Shown here piece after piece: positions 34,341-42,443 of a DNA stretch of 64,000 nucleotides; position 1 is the first letter of the stretch, and every line of letters begins with the position of its first letter. The notes under the pieces are model-generated. The model was not told where the DNA came from, searched no databases, and saw only the letters and a list, made by a program, of their open reading frames with translations. This DNA is from Terriglobia bacterium (GTDB lineage: Bacteria; Acidobacteriota; Terriglobia; Terriglobales; Acidobacteriaceae), in contig JAIQFA010000005.1 of NCBI GenBank assembly GCA_020073525.1, positions 1 through 64,000 on the forward strand, read 5' to 3'. The translations under genes were made by a program, and so were the position numbers.

Positions 34341-35114
34341 GTGTTCCAGATGCCGATTGCGCTCGAACCTACCATCGCTGTCTGGATGATTGCCGGCTCG
34401 CGCGTTACCGGGCTGCTCATGGTCGCACCGTTCCTAGGTAGTGCCGCTGTCCCAGCCCGCATCAAGGCCGGCCTCGCCTTTCTCCTTACGCTATTCCTGG
34501 TACCACAGGTTCCTTCTCTCCCGGCCCTTCCCACTCCGGCACTCATCGTGCTCCTGCTCGGAGAATTCACCATCGGGCTTCTTCTCGGATTCACCCTCCA
34601 GCTCTTCTTCGAAGCCGGACAGCTGGCAGGCCAGGTGTGTGGCGTCCAAATGGGATATTCGCTGGCCAGCATCATCAATCCCGATAGCCAGGCCGACTCC
34701 CCCGTCCTGTCGACTTTCTACGAACTGATTGTGCTACTGCTTTTTATTCAGCTCAGCGTCCCGCACTGGCTGCTGCGCGGACTAGCGCGCAGCTTTGCTT
34801 ACCTGCCGCCGGGAAATCTGTCTCTCACTTGGCCGGCGGTGCACGCACTTCTGGAATTCACTGCCGGAATGTTTGTGGCTGGGCTGCAGATCGCTGCGCC
34901 CGTACTCGTGGCCAGCTTGTTTGCCGACATTGCGCTCGGCTTTGTCGGCAAAGCATCGCCGCAATTGCCCGTCCTGTTTGTCGGGATCTCGATCAAGAAT
35001 CTGCTGGGCCTGGCGCTGTTCTGCGGCGCGATTGCATTCTGGCCGCGCTTTTTCGACGCCCGCTTCGGCCATGCCCTCGAAGCGTCAGAAAGGATTTTGA
35101 AACTTGCTCACTGA
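34341..35114 (+). CDS. fliR: Flagellar type III export gate protein FliR
   Basis: FliR has six or so membrane helices: for instance 'VTGLLMVAPFLGSAAVPARIKAGLAFLLTLFLVP', 'LIVLLLGEFTIGLLLGF', 'LSTFYELIVLLLFIQLSVPHWLLRGL' and the C-terminal 'LPVLFVGISIKNLLGLALFCG'. The motif 'FEAGQLAGQVCGVQMGYSLASIINPDSQADSPVL' is diagnostic. The longest frame would start 28 codons earlier inside the double-hairpin repeat; I start at GTG near 'gctgagg'. ATG three codons inside is also possible. Confidence 0.92.
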   Translation: MFQMPIALEPTIAVWMIAGSRVTGLLMVAPFLGSAAVPARIKAGLAFLLTLFLVPQVPSLPALPTPALIVLLLGEFTIGLLLGFTLQLFFEAGQLAGQVCGVQMGYSLASIINPDSQADSPVLSTFYELIVLLLFIQLSVPHWLLRGLARSFAYLPPGNLSLTWPAVHALLEFTAGMFVAGLQIAAPVLVASLFADIALGFVGKASPQLPVLFVGISIKNLLGLALFCGAIAFWPRFFDARFGHALEASERILKLAH

Positions 35115-35180
35115 AGTTGGTTCGTAACGAACGCATCGGCATTAACTGAGAGCTGACAACTGAGAGCTGAGAGCTGATCT

Positions 35181-36263
35181 ATGGCACAAGCCAACCAAAC
35201 CGAACAGGCAACCCCGCGGCGACGCGAGAAAGCCCGCGAAAAGGGGCAGGTGGCCCGGAGCCGCGATCTGATCGGCGCTGCCTCAGGTATGGCTGCCACC
35301 TTCGTTCTGTTCTCGCTGATGTCGAGTTTCCCCGTGGCCTGGCGCGGCTTTTTCCGTGACTGCGTCGAGAGCGCTGCCTCCGGCCACCTGCGCATGGACG
35401 GGCTACCTCCCTTTCTCAACCACGCCGGACTGTTCCTCGCCACCGCTGCCGCGCTCGGTATGGGATGGACGGTGGCGCTCGGTTCCGCCCTCGCCCAGGG
35501 CGGCTTGGTCTTCGCGCCCACATCGCTGCTGCCAGCCGGCTCCCGCATCAGCCCCGCAGTGATGATGAAACAGCTGTTCTCAATTACCGCACTACGCGGG
35601 CTGATCAAGTCTCTGCTGCCCGCCGCGGCCGTCGCCTACCTCGGGGTCGGCTGCCTGCGCCGCGACTGGCCTGCGCTCATGGCGCTTTCCGGCCGCTCCA
35701 CGCGCGGCGTGTTGGGCTTTGCTGCCGGCCTCGTCTTCGAAGTTGCCTGGAAAGCGGCTCTCGTTCTCCTCGTCTGGGCCGTTTTCGATTACCTGTTCGA
35801 ACGCCGCCACCTTTCCACCGAACTGAAAATGAGCCGCCAGGAAATTACCGACGAATACAAGGAGACGGAAGGCAATCCCGTCATCAAGGGCCGCATCCGC
35901 CGCTTGCAGCGTCAGGTGCGCCGCCGCCGCATGCTGGACGACACCAAGCGCGCCAATGTCGTCATCACAAACCCCACCGAATACGCCATTGCGCTGGAGT
36001 ACCGCCCCGACATGCCCGCGCCCGTCGTAGTCGCCAAGGGGCGCAACTTGCTGGCGGCCCAGATCAAGGAAATCGCGCGCTGGCAGAACATTCCCATGGT
36101 CGAGAATCCGCCGCTCGCTCACGTCCTCTTCCGCACGGTCGAGGTGGGACAAGCCATTCCCGCGAAACTCTACGCCGTCATTGCTGAAATCCTGGCCGCC
36201 ATTTACCGCGCGCAAGCTCGCGCCCTCGCCGCCACCACAAGGGCAGCAGGAGGCCGCCGCTAA
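35181..36263 (+). CDS. flhB: Flagellar export switch protein FlhB (variant NPTE site)
   Basis: FlhB has four membrane helices and a cytoplasmic domain that self-cleaves to change export specificity after hook completion. The N-terminal 'TEQATPRRREKAREKGQVARSRDL', the linker 'MSRQEITDEYKETEGNPVIKGRIRRLQR' and 'VVVAKGRNLLAAQIKEIA' are canonical. The cleavage motif reads N264-P-T-E267 instead of NPTH. Asn and Pro are retained, so cleavage is still possible, but the His is lost. 360 aa is normal. It ends in the flhA ATG (overlap by one base). Confidence 0.93.
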   Translation: MAQANQTEQATPRRREKAREKGQVARSRDLIGAASGMAATFVLFSLMSSFPVAWRGFFRDCVESAASGHLRMDGLPPFLNHAGLFLATAAALGMGWTVALGSALAQGGLVFAPTSLLPAGSRISPAVMMKQLFSITALRGLIKSLLPAAAVAYLGVGCLRRDWPALMALSGRSTRGVLGFAAGLVFEVAWKAALVLLVWAVFDYLFERRHLSTELKMSRQEITDEYKETEGNPVIKGRIRRLQRQVRRRRMLDDTKRANVVITNPTEYAIALEYRPDMPAPVVVAKGRNLLAAQIKEIARWQNIPMVENPPLAHVLFRTVEVGQAIPAKLYAVIAEILAAIYRAQARALAATTRAAGGRR

Positions 36264-38377
36264 TGCCCGCGCCCGCCATGTCGAGTGCCATCACTGCGAC
36301 CGCTCCCAGCCGCAACGCGTTTGTCGAATGGATTGTCCCCATCGCGGCCGTCAGCCTGGTCTTTGTTATGCTGGTGCCGCTGCCGTCAGTCGCACTCGAT
36401 CTCCTGCTGGCCACCAGCTTTGCCGCTTCCGTGTTGGTGCTCCTATCGGCCCTGCAGATTCTGCGCCCGTCGCAATTTTCGGTTTTCCCCAGCCTGCTGC
36501 TTCTGCTGACGCTGTTCCGCCTGTCGCTGAACCTTGCTTCCAGTCGCCGCATTCTTCTTCACGGCAACGAAGGCTCGGGAGCCGCCGGACGCGTCATCGA
36601 GGCCTTCGGACAATTCGTGGTTGGCGGCAACTACGTTGTTGGCTTCGTGCTCTTCCTCGCACTGATCGCGATCCAGTACATCGTCGTCAGCCATGGCGCC
36701 GTGCGTACCGCCGAAGTCACTGCGCGCTTCACCCTCGACGCTCTTCCCGGCAAGCAGATGGCGATTGACGCCGACCTCAATGCCGGGCTCATCGACGAGG
36801 CTCAAGCCCGAGCCCGCCGCGAACAAATTGCCCGTGAAGCGGAATTCTACGGCGCCATGGACGGCGCGGCCCGCTTCAACCAGCGCGACTCGATCGCCAC
36901 CATCCTCATTACCGGCATCAACATTCTGGCCGGCTTCCTCATTGGAGTCTTTCAACTCGACATCCCATTTCGCGAAGCGCTGAAAACCTACACCGTGCTC
37001 ACCGTCGGCGATGGCCTCGTGACCATGATCCCCTCGCTGCTCGTCTCGATGGCTGGCGGCATGGTGGTCACCCGCGCCTCGTCGAACGAAACTCTTTCCG
37101 TCGATCTCGGCACTCAACTGCTCTCTCGCCGCCGCTCCCTGCAGATTGCTTCGGGAGTCATGGTCGTGCTGGCGGCGATTCCCGGCTTGCCGAAATTCTC
37201 CTTCCTGGCCATTGCCGGCGTCGTCGCCCTGCTGGCGGCGCGCCTGCCAAAACCCGCCAGAGACAAAGAAGGGAAAATCATCGAGGCCGTCGAACCCGGG
37301 TCGCTTGCCGCCGCCGAAAAAGAGAAGAAAGCCGCCAAGACCGAATCCATTGAAGACCTGCTCAAGCTCGACGAACTCTCGCTCGAAGTTGGGTATTCGC
37401 TCGTGAGCCTGGTCGACGTGCAGCAAGGCGGACAGCTTCTCGCCCGCGTCAAATCGCTGCGCAGCAGCCTCGCGGTGCAACTTGGTTTTATCGTTCCGCC
37501 AATTCATATCACCGACAATGCCCGCCTCAAGCCGCGCGAATACGTCATCTCCCTCCGCGGTGTCGAAATTGCACGTTGGGAGATGCTTGAAGACAGAGTT
37601 CTTGCGATCAGTTCCGAACTCACGCCGCCTCCTCTCGCCGGAACGCCTACGCGCGAGCCCGCTTTCGGCGTGGCTGCCCTTTGGATTCCGCGCGCCCTCG
37701 AGTCCCAGGCCCTTACCTCCGGGTACGCCGTTGTCGACCAGACTTCAGTCCTGTCCACGCATCTTGCCGAAATCATCCGGCAGCATGCGTATGAATTGCT
37801 GACCCGCCAGGAAACCAAGCGCCTGCTCGATCGCCTGAGCGAGAGCCATCCGAAACTCGTGGAAGAGCTTGTCCCGAAAGTCCTCAGCCTCGGCGAAGTG
37901 CAAAAAGTCTTGCAGCAACTTTTGCGGGAGCAGGTTTCCATCCGCGATCTCTCCACGATTCTCGAGGCCCTGCTCGACGCTTCGGCAATCAACAAACATC
38001 CCGTCTTGCTGGTCGAGGCCGCGCGCCAGGCCCTGGGCCGCGCCCTCGTCCGCCCCTTGCTTTCCGACGACGGCGGCCTGCGCGTGCTCACCCTCGATCA
38101 CAACATCGAGGAGGAACTCAGCCGCGCCTTCAATGTCCAGGCGCCGCCTGCGACCAGCACGGGATTGCAGCCATCGTTCGTTCGCCGCATTCTCGACGGC
38201 TTACGCCAACTTGCCGGAGATCAGGTGGCCCAGACGGCTCCGATCTTGCTCTGTGGCACTCCCGCGCGCTTTCATCTGCGGAGATTGCTCGAACCTTTTC
38301 TTCCGAAAGTGGTAGTGCTCTCTCCCCTGGAAATTCCGCCCATGATTTCTGTGCAGTCGCTGGGGACAGTGCGATGA
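36263..38377 (+). CDS. flhA: Flagellar export gate protein FlhA
   Basis: FlhA is the nonameric export gate. The N-terminal half has eight membrane helices and the FHIPEP signature 'RFTLDALPGKQMAIDADLNAGLIDEAQARARREQ' in the loop. The C-terminal cytoplasmic domain carries 'LSLEVGYSLVSLVD', 'YELLTRQETKRLLDRLSESHPKLVEELVPK', and 'LLREQVSIRDLSTILEAL' with the ending 'ISVQSLGTV'. The length of 704 aa is typical. No flhF or flhG follows, unlike in many polar flagellates; a palindromic repeat and fliA come next. Confidence 0.95.
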   Translation: MPAPAMSSAITATAPSRNAFVEWIVPIAAVSLVFVMLVPLPSVALDLLLATSFAASVLVLLSALQILRPSQFSVFPSLLLLLTLFRLSLNLASSRRILLHGNEGSGAAGRVIEAFGQFVVGGNYVVGFVLFLALIAIQYIVVSHGAVRTAEVTARFTLDALPGKQMAIDADLNAGLIDEAQARARREQIAREAEFYGAMDGAARFNQRDSIATILITGINILAGFLIGVFQLDIPFREALKTYTVLTVGDGLVTMIPSLLVSMAGGMVVTRASSNETLSVDLGTQLLSRRRSLQIASGVMVVLAAIPGLPKFSFLAIAGVVALLAARLPKPARDKEGKIIEAVEPGSLAAAEKEKKAAKTESIEDLLKLDELSLEVGYSLVSLVDVQQGGQLLARVKSLRSSLAVQLGFIVPPIHITDNARLKPREYVISLRGVEIARWEMLEDRVLAISSELTPPPLAGTPTREPAFGVAALWIPRALESQALTSGYAVVDQTSVLSTHLAEIIRQHAYELLTRQETKRLLDRLSESHPKLVEELVPKVLSLGEVQKVLQQLLREQVSIRDLSTILEALLDASAINKHPVLLVEAARQALGRALVRPLLSDDGGLRVLTLDHNIEEELSRAFNVQAPPATSTGLQPSFVRRILDGLRQLAGDQVAQTAPILLCGTPARFHLRRLLEPFLPKVVVLSPLEIPPMISVQSLGTVR

Positions 38378-38380
38378 AAA

Positions 38381-38482
38381 AGTCGCTGGTCGTTCGTCGT
38401 TGGTCGTTTGTCATTCGGTGGCCACTGGGAAACGGGGGCACACGACGAACAGCGAACGACTAACGACTGACGACCAACGACG
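38381..38482. repeat. GTCGTTGGTCG-family palindromic repeat, copy 3
   Basis: Left arm 'gtcgctggtcgttcgtcgtt' with 'ggtcgttt', right arm 'cgaacgactaacgactgacg' with 'accaacgac', fold-back over ~100 bp between flhA and fliA. Arms match copies 1 and 2 near yajC-secD-secF. Confidence 0.75.
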
Positions 38483-38506
38483 ATTCAACGAAAGCAGGCC
38501 CCACTC

Positions 38507-39295
38507 ATGACCAAACATGTTGCCGAAGCCTATCAAAGCGTCCAGAGCGATGCCGAGCGCGAGCGCATCCTCATGGAACAGCTTCCCCAGGTGCGCTACA
38601 TCGCTCGCCGCATTCACGAGCGGTTGCCGCGCCACGTGCCCTTCGAGGACCTGGTCCATGCCGGCGTCGTCGGACTCATCGACGCGCTCAACAAGTTCGA
38701 TTCGACCAAACATGTGCAGTTCAGCTCGTATGCCAAGTTCCGCATCCGCGGCGCCATCCTCGACAGCCTCCGCGAACTGGACTGGAGCCCGCGTGAATTG
38801 CGCCGCAAAGGCCGGCTCGTCGACTCCACCTACTCTGAATTGTCCGGAAAACTCGGACGCGCGCCGAGCGAGAATGAAATCGCCGAGGAGATGGGTATCA
38901 GCCTCCACGAACTGCAATCTCTGCTGGCGGAACTCGACGGCCTCGAACTCGGCAGCCTGCGCGTCGAGTCTTCCCGCGACGGCAAGGAAGAAGACCTCAC
39001 CGACTACGTCCCCTCCAAGTCCGAAGAAACGCCCTTCTTTGAATGCCTGCGCTCGGAAATGAAACAGTTGCTGGCCGAGGCCATTGCCGAATTGCCGGAA
39101 AAAGAGCAACGGGTTCTCGCGCTCTACTACTTGGAAGAACTCACCATGAAGGAGGTTGGAGCGGCTCTCGGCATTGGCGAATCGCGTGTTTCCCAGATTC
39201 ACTCTCTCGCCATGGTGCGCTTGCGCGCCCGGCTTAATTTCCTGAACGCGCCGGTGGAGGCCGGCGTTCATGCCAAGGGAGCAGGAACCCCCTAG
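38507..39295 (+). CDS. fliA: Sigma factor FliA (sigma28)
   Basis: FliA directs RNA polymerase to late flagellar genes. Region 2 ('LPQVRYIARRIHERLPRHVPFEDLVHAGVVGLIDALNKFDSTKHVQFSSYAKFRIRGAILDSLRELDW' spread over residues 25-90), region 3 ('RAPSENEIAEEMGISLHELQSLL') and region 4 ('LPEKEQRVLALYYLEELTMKEVGAALGIGESRVSQIHSLAMVRLRARL') are all complete. 262 aa. The ribosome site is weak. It lies between flhA and fliM. No flgM anti-sigma gene is in the window. Confidence 0.94.
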   Translation: MTKHVAEAYQSVQSDAERERILMEQLPQVRYIARRIHERLPRHVPFEDLVHAGVVGLIDALNKFDSTKHVQFSSYAKFRIRGAILDSLRELDWSPRELRRKGRLVDSTYSELSGKLGRAPSENEIAEEMGISLHELQSLLAELDGLELGSLRVESSRDGKEEDLTDYVPSKSEETPFFECLRSEMKQLLAEAIAELPEKEQRVLALYYLEELTMKEVGAALGIGESRVSQIHSLAMVRLRARLNFLNAPVEAGVHAKGAGTP

Positions 39296-39302
39296 AGGCT
39301 CT

Positions 39303-40277
39303 ATGGAAAAAGTACTGAACCAGGAAGAAATTGATGCCATGGTACGAAAGGCGCGCACCGGCAACGCCGCTGCCGGTTCCACGGGCCCGGTCGTCCAGCC
39401 CTGGGACATTCGGCAGGCCGGCCAGATCGGACGCGAGCAGTTGCGCGCCATCAACCAGCTCCACGAACTTTTTGCGCGCAATCTCACAAACTCTATCGGC
39501 GGCTATCTGCGCATCGTTTTCGACGTCAGCCTGGTTTCCGCCGAGCATCTCACTTTCCGCGAGTTTCTGCAGCGCGTTCCGGAAACAACCTATCTGGCGT
39601 CCTGTGATCTTGCCCCGGCGGATGCCACTGCCGTGCTGCAGCTGGATCTCGCCATCGCGTTCCCCATCATCGACGTCATGCTCGGAGGGGAAGGCAAGGA
39701 CAGCGGCCTCACTCGCGACATCACCGACATTGAAGAACAGATTCTCGAAGCGGTCGTCTGCATCATGTGTCGTGAGTTGCAGACCGCCTGGCAGGCGATC
39801 TCGCTCGAATTCAAATTCGGCCAGCGCCAGCGGATGCTGCAAACTCAGCGCCTGATGCCGCCGGAAGAAAAAAATCTCTGCCTCAGCTTCGAAATCAAGA
39901 TGTCGGAAACGCGCGGTACTCTCAACCTCGCCGTGCCCGCCGTGGTTTCCAACGCCTTGCTCAGAAAAATCTCCGCCGATTTCAGCTACCAGCGTCCCCG
40001 CAGCCCCATTGAAGCCCGCCGTCAGATCGAGAAGAAGCTGCTCAACTGTTTTTTTCCGGTAGAACTTGCCTTGCCGGATCTGCAAGCGCCTTTGCAGAAA
40101 CTCAGCGACCTCGTTCCCGGCGACTTGCTTTCATTTTCCAGGAGCGCCTCCGCTCCGGCCGTCATGATGGTCGGAGATGTTCGTCTGTGCGCAGCGGCTC
40201 CGGTACGCGTCGGCGGCCGGCGCGCCGCGCGCGTCCTCTCGATGGAGGCTCCACTCTCCACCGCAGGTGAACTGTGA
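39303..40277 (+). CDS. fliM: Flagellar motor switch protein FliM
   Basis: FliM binds phospho-CheY and forms the C-ring wall. The N-terminal peptide 'MEKVLNQEEIDAMV' matches the CheY-binding consensus (LSQxEIDALL). The middle CheC-like domain has 'LCLSFEIKMSETRGTLNLAVPAVV', and the C-terminal SpoA domain ends near 'VRVGGRRAARVLS'. I start at the ATG after 'tagagg', as it begins the CheY-binding peptide. The stop is 25 nt before the fliN-like gene. Confidence 0.93.
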   Translation: MEKVLNQEEIDAMVRKARTGNAAAGSTGPVVQPWDIRQAGQIGREQLRAINQLHELFARNLTNSIGGYLRIVFDVSLVSAEHLTFREFLQRVPETTYLASCDLAPADATAVLQLDLAIAFPIIDVMLGGEGKDSGLTRDITDIEEQILEAVVCIMCRELQTAWQAISLEFKFGQRQRMLQTQRLMPPEEKNLCLSFEIKMSETRGTLNLAVPAVVSNALLRKISADFSYQRPRSPIEARRQIEKKLLNCFFPVELALPDLQAPLQKLSDLVPGDLLSFSRSASAPAVMMVGDVRLCAAAPVRVGGRRAARVLSMEAPLSTAGEL

Positions 40278-40302
40278 CTCGCGACAACATGACTGGTGAA
40301 AT

Positions 40303-41223
40303 ATGACTGACGCCGCCGCCAACTATTCAGCCCCCGAACTCCGGCCCGAAGTTCGCAATTGGTGCGAGGCCTGGAAGAACTGTCTCGAAGCTGTGCTTTC
40401 GCAGATTTCCGGACAGCCCAATAGCTTCGAAATCACGCCGCCGGCACTGGCCGCCGCAGAGTCCGATCTCTGGTACACGGTGGTCGCGGGAGGCGCTGTC
40501 CACGGCGAGATGAGCTTGCGTATGCCCGTCGCCTCGGGTGTTCGCCTTGCCCAGAAATTTCTTGGCGAGCCCGCAGCCGCGGCCGGCGCTCCTGTCGAAA
40601 CTATCGCCGCCGAGCAGAAGGAAGCTCTGGAAGAACTTCTGCGCCAGATTGCCGGGGTCACCGCCACAGCGCTCGCCGCGAACGTCGGAGGCGAAGTTCA
40701 ACTCCATTTGGCAGCCTCCGCCGCTCCTTCCTGGTCCTCAGACGTTATCGCCTGCCTGCAAACCCGCGATGAGGCTGGCACATTCGTCACTGTCGAAATT
40801 CGGGTCAGCCCCGCGCTCGCCGCTGAGCTCCAGCCGCGAGTTCAGAGCTCGCCGCCTGTGGAACCACCCCTGCAAACGGCGGCGCCGCCGGCGCCCTCGC
40901 CTGTGTCCTCCAGTCCGCCGGCTGCAGCCTCGAACCCACCGCCTCCGGCCTCAAGTCCGTCGCCCTCCAGCTACCGCCGGCTCATGGATGTTGGGCTCGA
41001 CGTCAGACTCCGCTTCGGAACCCGCCGCATGCAGTTGCGCGACGTACTCGCTCTCAGCGCTGGAGTCGTGGTCGAACTCGACAACTCTCTCCATTCTCCC
41101 GTGGACCTGCTGCTCGATGGGCGCCTGATCGCTCAAGGCGAAGTCGTCATCGTCGACGGCAACTATGGATTGCGCATTACCGACGTCGTCGACTCGGCGC
41201 CTCCCGCCGGAGGTGCGGTTTGA
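40303..41223 (+). CDS. FliN/FliY-like motor switch protein with N-terminal domain
   Basis: The C-terminal ~75 residues ('LMDVGLDVRLRFGTRRMQLRDVLALSAGVVVELDNSLHSPVDLLLDGRLIAQGEVVIVDGNYGLRITDV') are a standard FliN SpoA domain. A Pro/Ala/Ser linker (about residues 188-222) joins it to an N-terminal ~180-residue domain with 'GEMSLRMPVASGVRLAQKFLGE', resembling the CheC-like part of FliY. It is behind fliM, the usual fliN place. CheC-type phosphatase residues are not evident. With the 93-aa SpoA gene at 32444 it makes two FliN candidates. Confidence 0.85.
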   Translation: MTDAAANYSAPELRPEVRNWCEAWKNCLEAVLSQISGQPNSFEITPPALAAAESDLWYTVVAGGAVHGEMSLRMPVASGVRLAQKFLGEPAAAAGAPVETIAAEQKEALEELLRQIAGVTATALAANVGGEVQLHLAASAAPSWSSDVIACLQTRDEAGTFVTVEIRVSPALAAELQPRVQSSPPVEPPLQTAAPPAPSPVSSSPPAAASNPPPPASSPSPSSYRRLMDVGLDVRLRFGTRRMQLRDVLALSAGVVVELDNSLHSPVDLLLDGRLIAQGEVVIVDGNYGLRITDVVDSAPPAGGAV

Positions 41224-41269
41224 AGTTTGTCGAACGATGAGTGTTTTTGAGGATTACAGGACGATGCCT

Positions 41270-42259
41270 ATGACTAACTTCCTGAAATCGCTAACCAAGT
41301 CTGCCGGTTGGATCGGGCGCTCCAATGGCGAGTCTTCGCAGCCGGCATGCGCGCTGCTTTCGTGCTCGCGCTCGCGCTCGCTCTGGCAGCGGTTTCGAAA
41401 CCGTCACCGCCCGACTGGAGTCTTCCTTCAGGGTGTCTTTTATTGTCATCCTCAATGCCTGGAGACCGCGCTCATCAGCCAACTCTCCCGCCTGCGCATT
41501 ATGGCCCCGCCTCCCCAGCCGCCCAATCGCATTCCCCTCGGACTTCTCATGGTGGCTCGCGGCAAGCTCACCTACGTTGAAGTCCGCGCCGCGCTTGAAG
41601 CGCAGCGCCGCGCCCACTACGGAAAGATCGGGGAGTGGATCGAAAAACTTGGGTTTGCCACCGAACAGGAAGTCACCACTGCCCTAGCGCTGCAATGGGG
41701 ATGCCCGGTTGCAACTTCCTTCGACCCCTCCACGATCCGCACTCCCGGCGACATTCCGCTTTCCATCCTCGAAGCGTTTCAGATGCTGCCCGTCAACTAC
41801 GCGGCTTCCACCAACACTCTCTACCTCGCCTTCGGAGAACGTGTCGACCACGCCGCTCTCTACGCCATCGAACGGATTCTCGCTTGCCGTACACAGCCCT
41901 GTGTCGCCGAGCGCAAAAGCATCGCTCGCCAACTGGAATCGATGCGGCAACTGCCTCGCCCGAGCGATGTGGAATTTGGACCCTTGAACGATCTGGCCGA
42001 AATGGCTCGCATCGCTTCCAGCTACACCGCCAGGCTGAGTCCTGAACAAGTTCGCCTCAGCCGCATCGGACGGTTTATCTGGCTGCGTCTCGATGTCGGT
42101 TCCAACGGCCATCCGAATGTCCGGCAGAATGGCCGAACGGCACCGCGCTCCATCACTACCAACCTCGTCTTCCGCCTGGCTACCGATGCCACGCGCTCTG
42201 TCCCTTTCACGCGCCCGTTCCGCGATCTGCAAGCCGTAGCGCCGCCACGAACCACGTAG
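41270..42259 (+). CDS. GspE-N-domain-like protein with Cys pair, unknown role
   Basis: After an Arg/Ser-rich N-terminus and a 'FYCHPQCLETAL' Cys pair, residues ~85-190 look like the GspE/MshE N-terminal fold: 'LGLLMVARGKLTYVEVRAALEAQRRAHYGKIGEWIEKLGFATEQEVTTALALQWGCPV', then 'ILEAFQMLPVNYAASTNTLYLAFGERVD'. That domain binds c-di-GMP in some ATPases, but there is no ATPase here and the binding residues are not confirmed. Starts at 41237 and 41264 are alternatives; I chose this ATG for the 'agga' at 9 nt. It is the last plus-strand gene of the flagellar block. Confidence 0.65.
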   Translation: MTNFLKSLTKSAGWIGRSNGESSQPACALLSCSRSRSLWQRFRNRHRPTGVFLQGVFYCHPQCLETALISQLSRLRIMAPPPQPPNRIPLGLLMVARGKLTYVEVRAALEAQRRAHYGKIGEWIEKLGFATEQEVTTALALQWGCPVATSFDPSTIRTPGDIPLSILEAFQMLPVNYAASTNTLYLAFGERVDHAALYAIERILACRTQPCVAERKSIARQLESMRQLPRPSDVEFGPLNDLAEMARIASSYTARLSPEQVRLSRIGRFIWLRLDVGSNGHPNVRQNGRTAPRSITTNLVFRLATDATRSVPFTRPFRDLQAVAPPRTT

Positions 42260-42280
42260 GGACAGCCGCCTCGGCTGTCC
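42260..42280. repeat. GGACAGCCG hairpin
   Basis: A perfect 9-bp stem (GGACAGCCG / CGGCTGTCC) with a 3-nt loop begins at the last-gene stop of the flagellar block. It is related to the hairpin at 31668-31687. The remaining bases to 42443, between convergent genes, hold nothing else I can name. Confidence 0.65.
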
Positions 42281-42443
42281 GTCGTGGCGTGTGGGGCGGG
42301 CTTATTAATCCGAGTTGCTAACTTACTAGTAGGATGAGTTTGTTGCTTGGAGGGCGGAGCCTGAGAGAAAAATCCTAAGGGATCAGCTTTGGCGGAATCC
42401 CGCCCTTGCGCAACGATAGGCCACCCCAGATGGTTGCAGGGAT

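Noticed and set aside
36443..37507. 354-codon minus-strand frame in flhA
   Set aside because: Antisense to FlhA, which shows the FHIPEP signature; product is His/Glu/Gly-rich with no domain.
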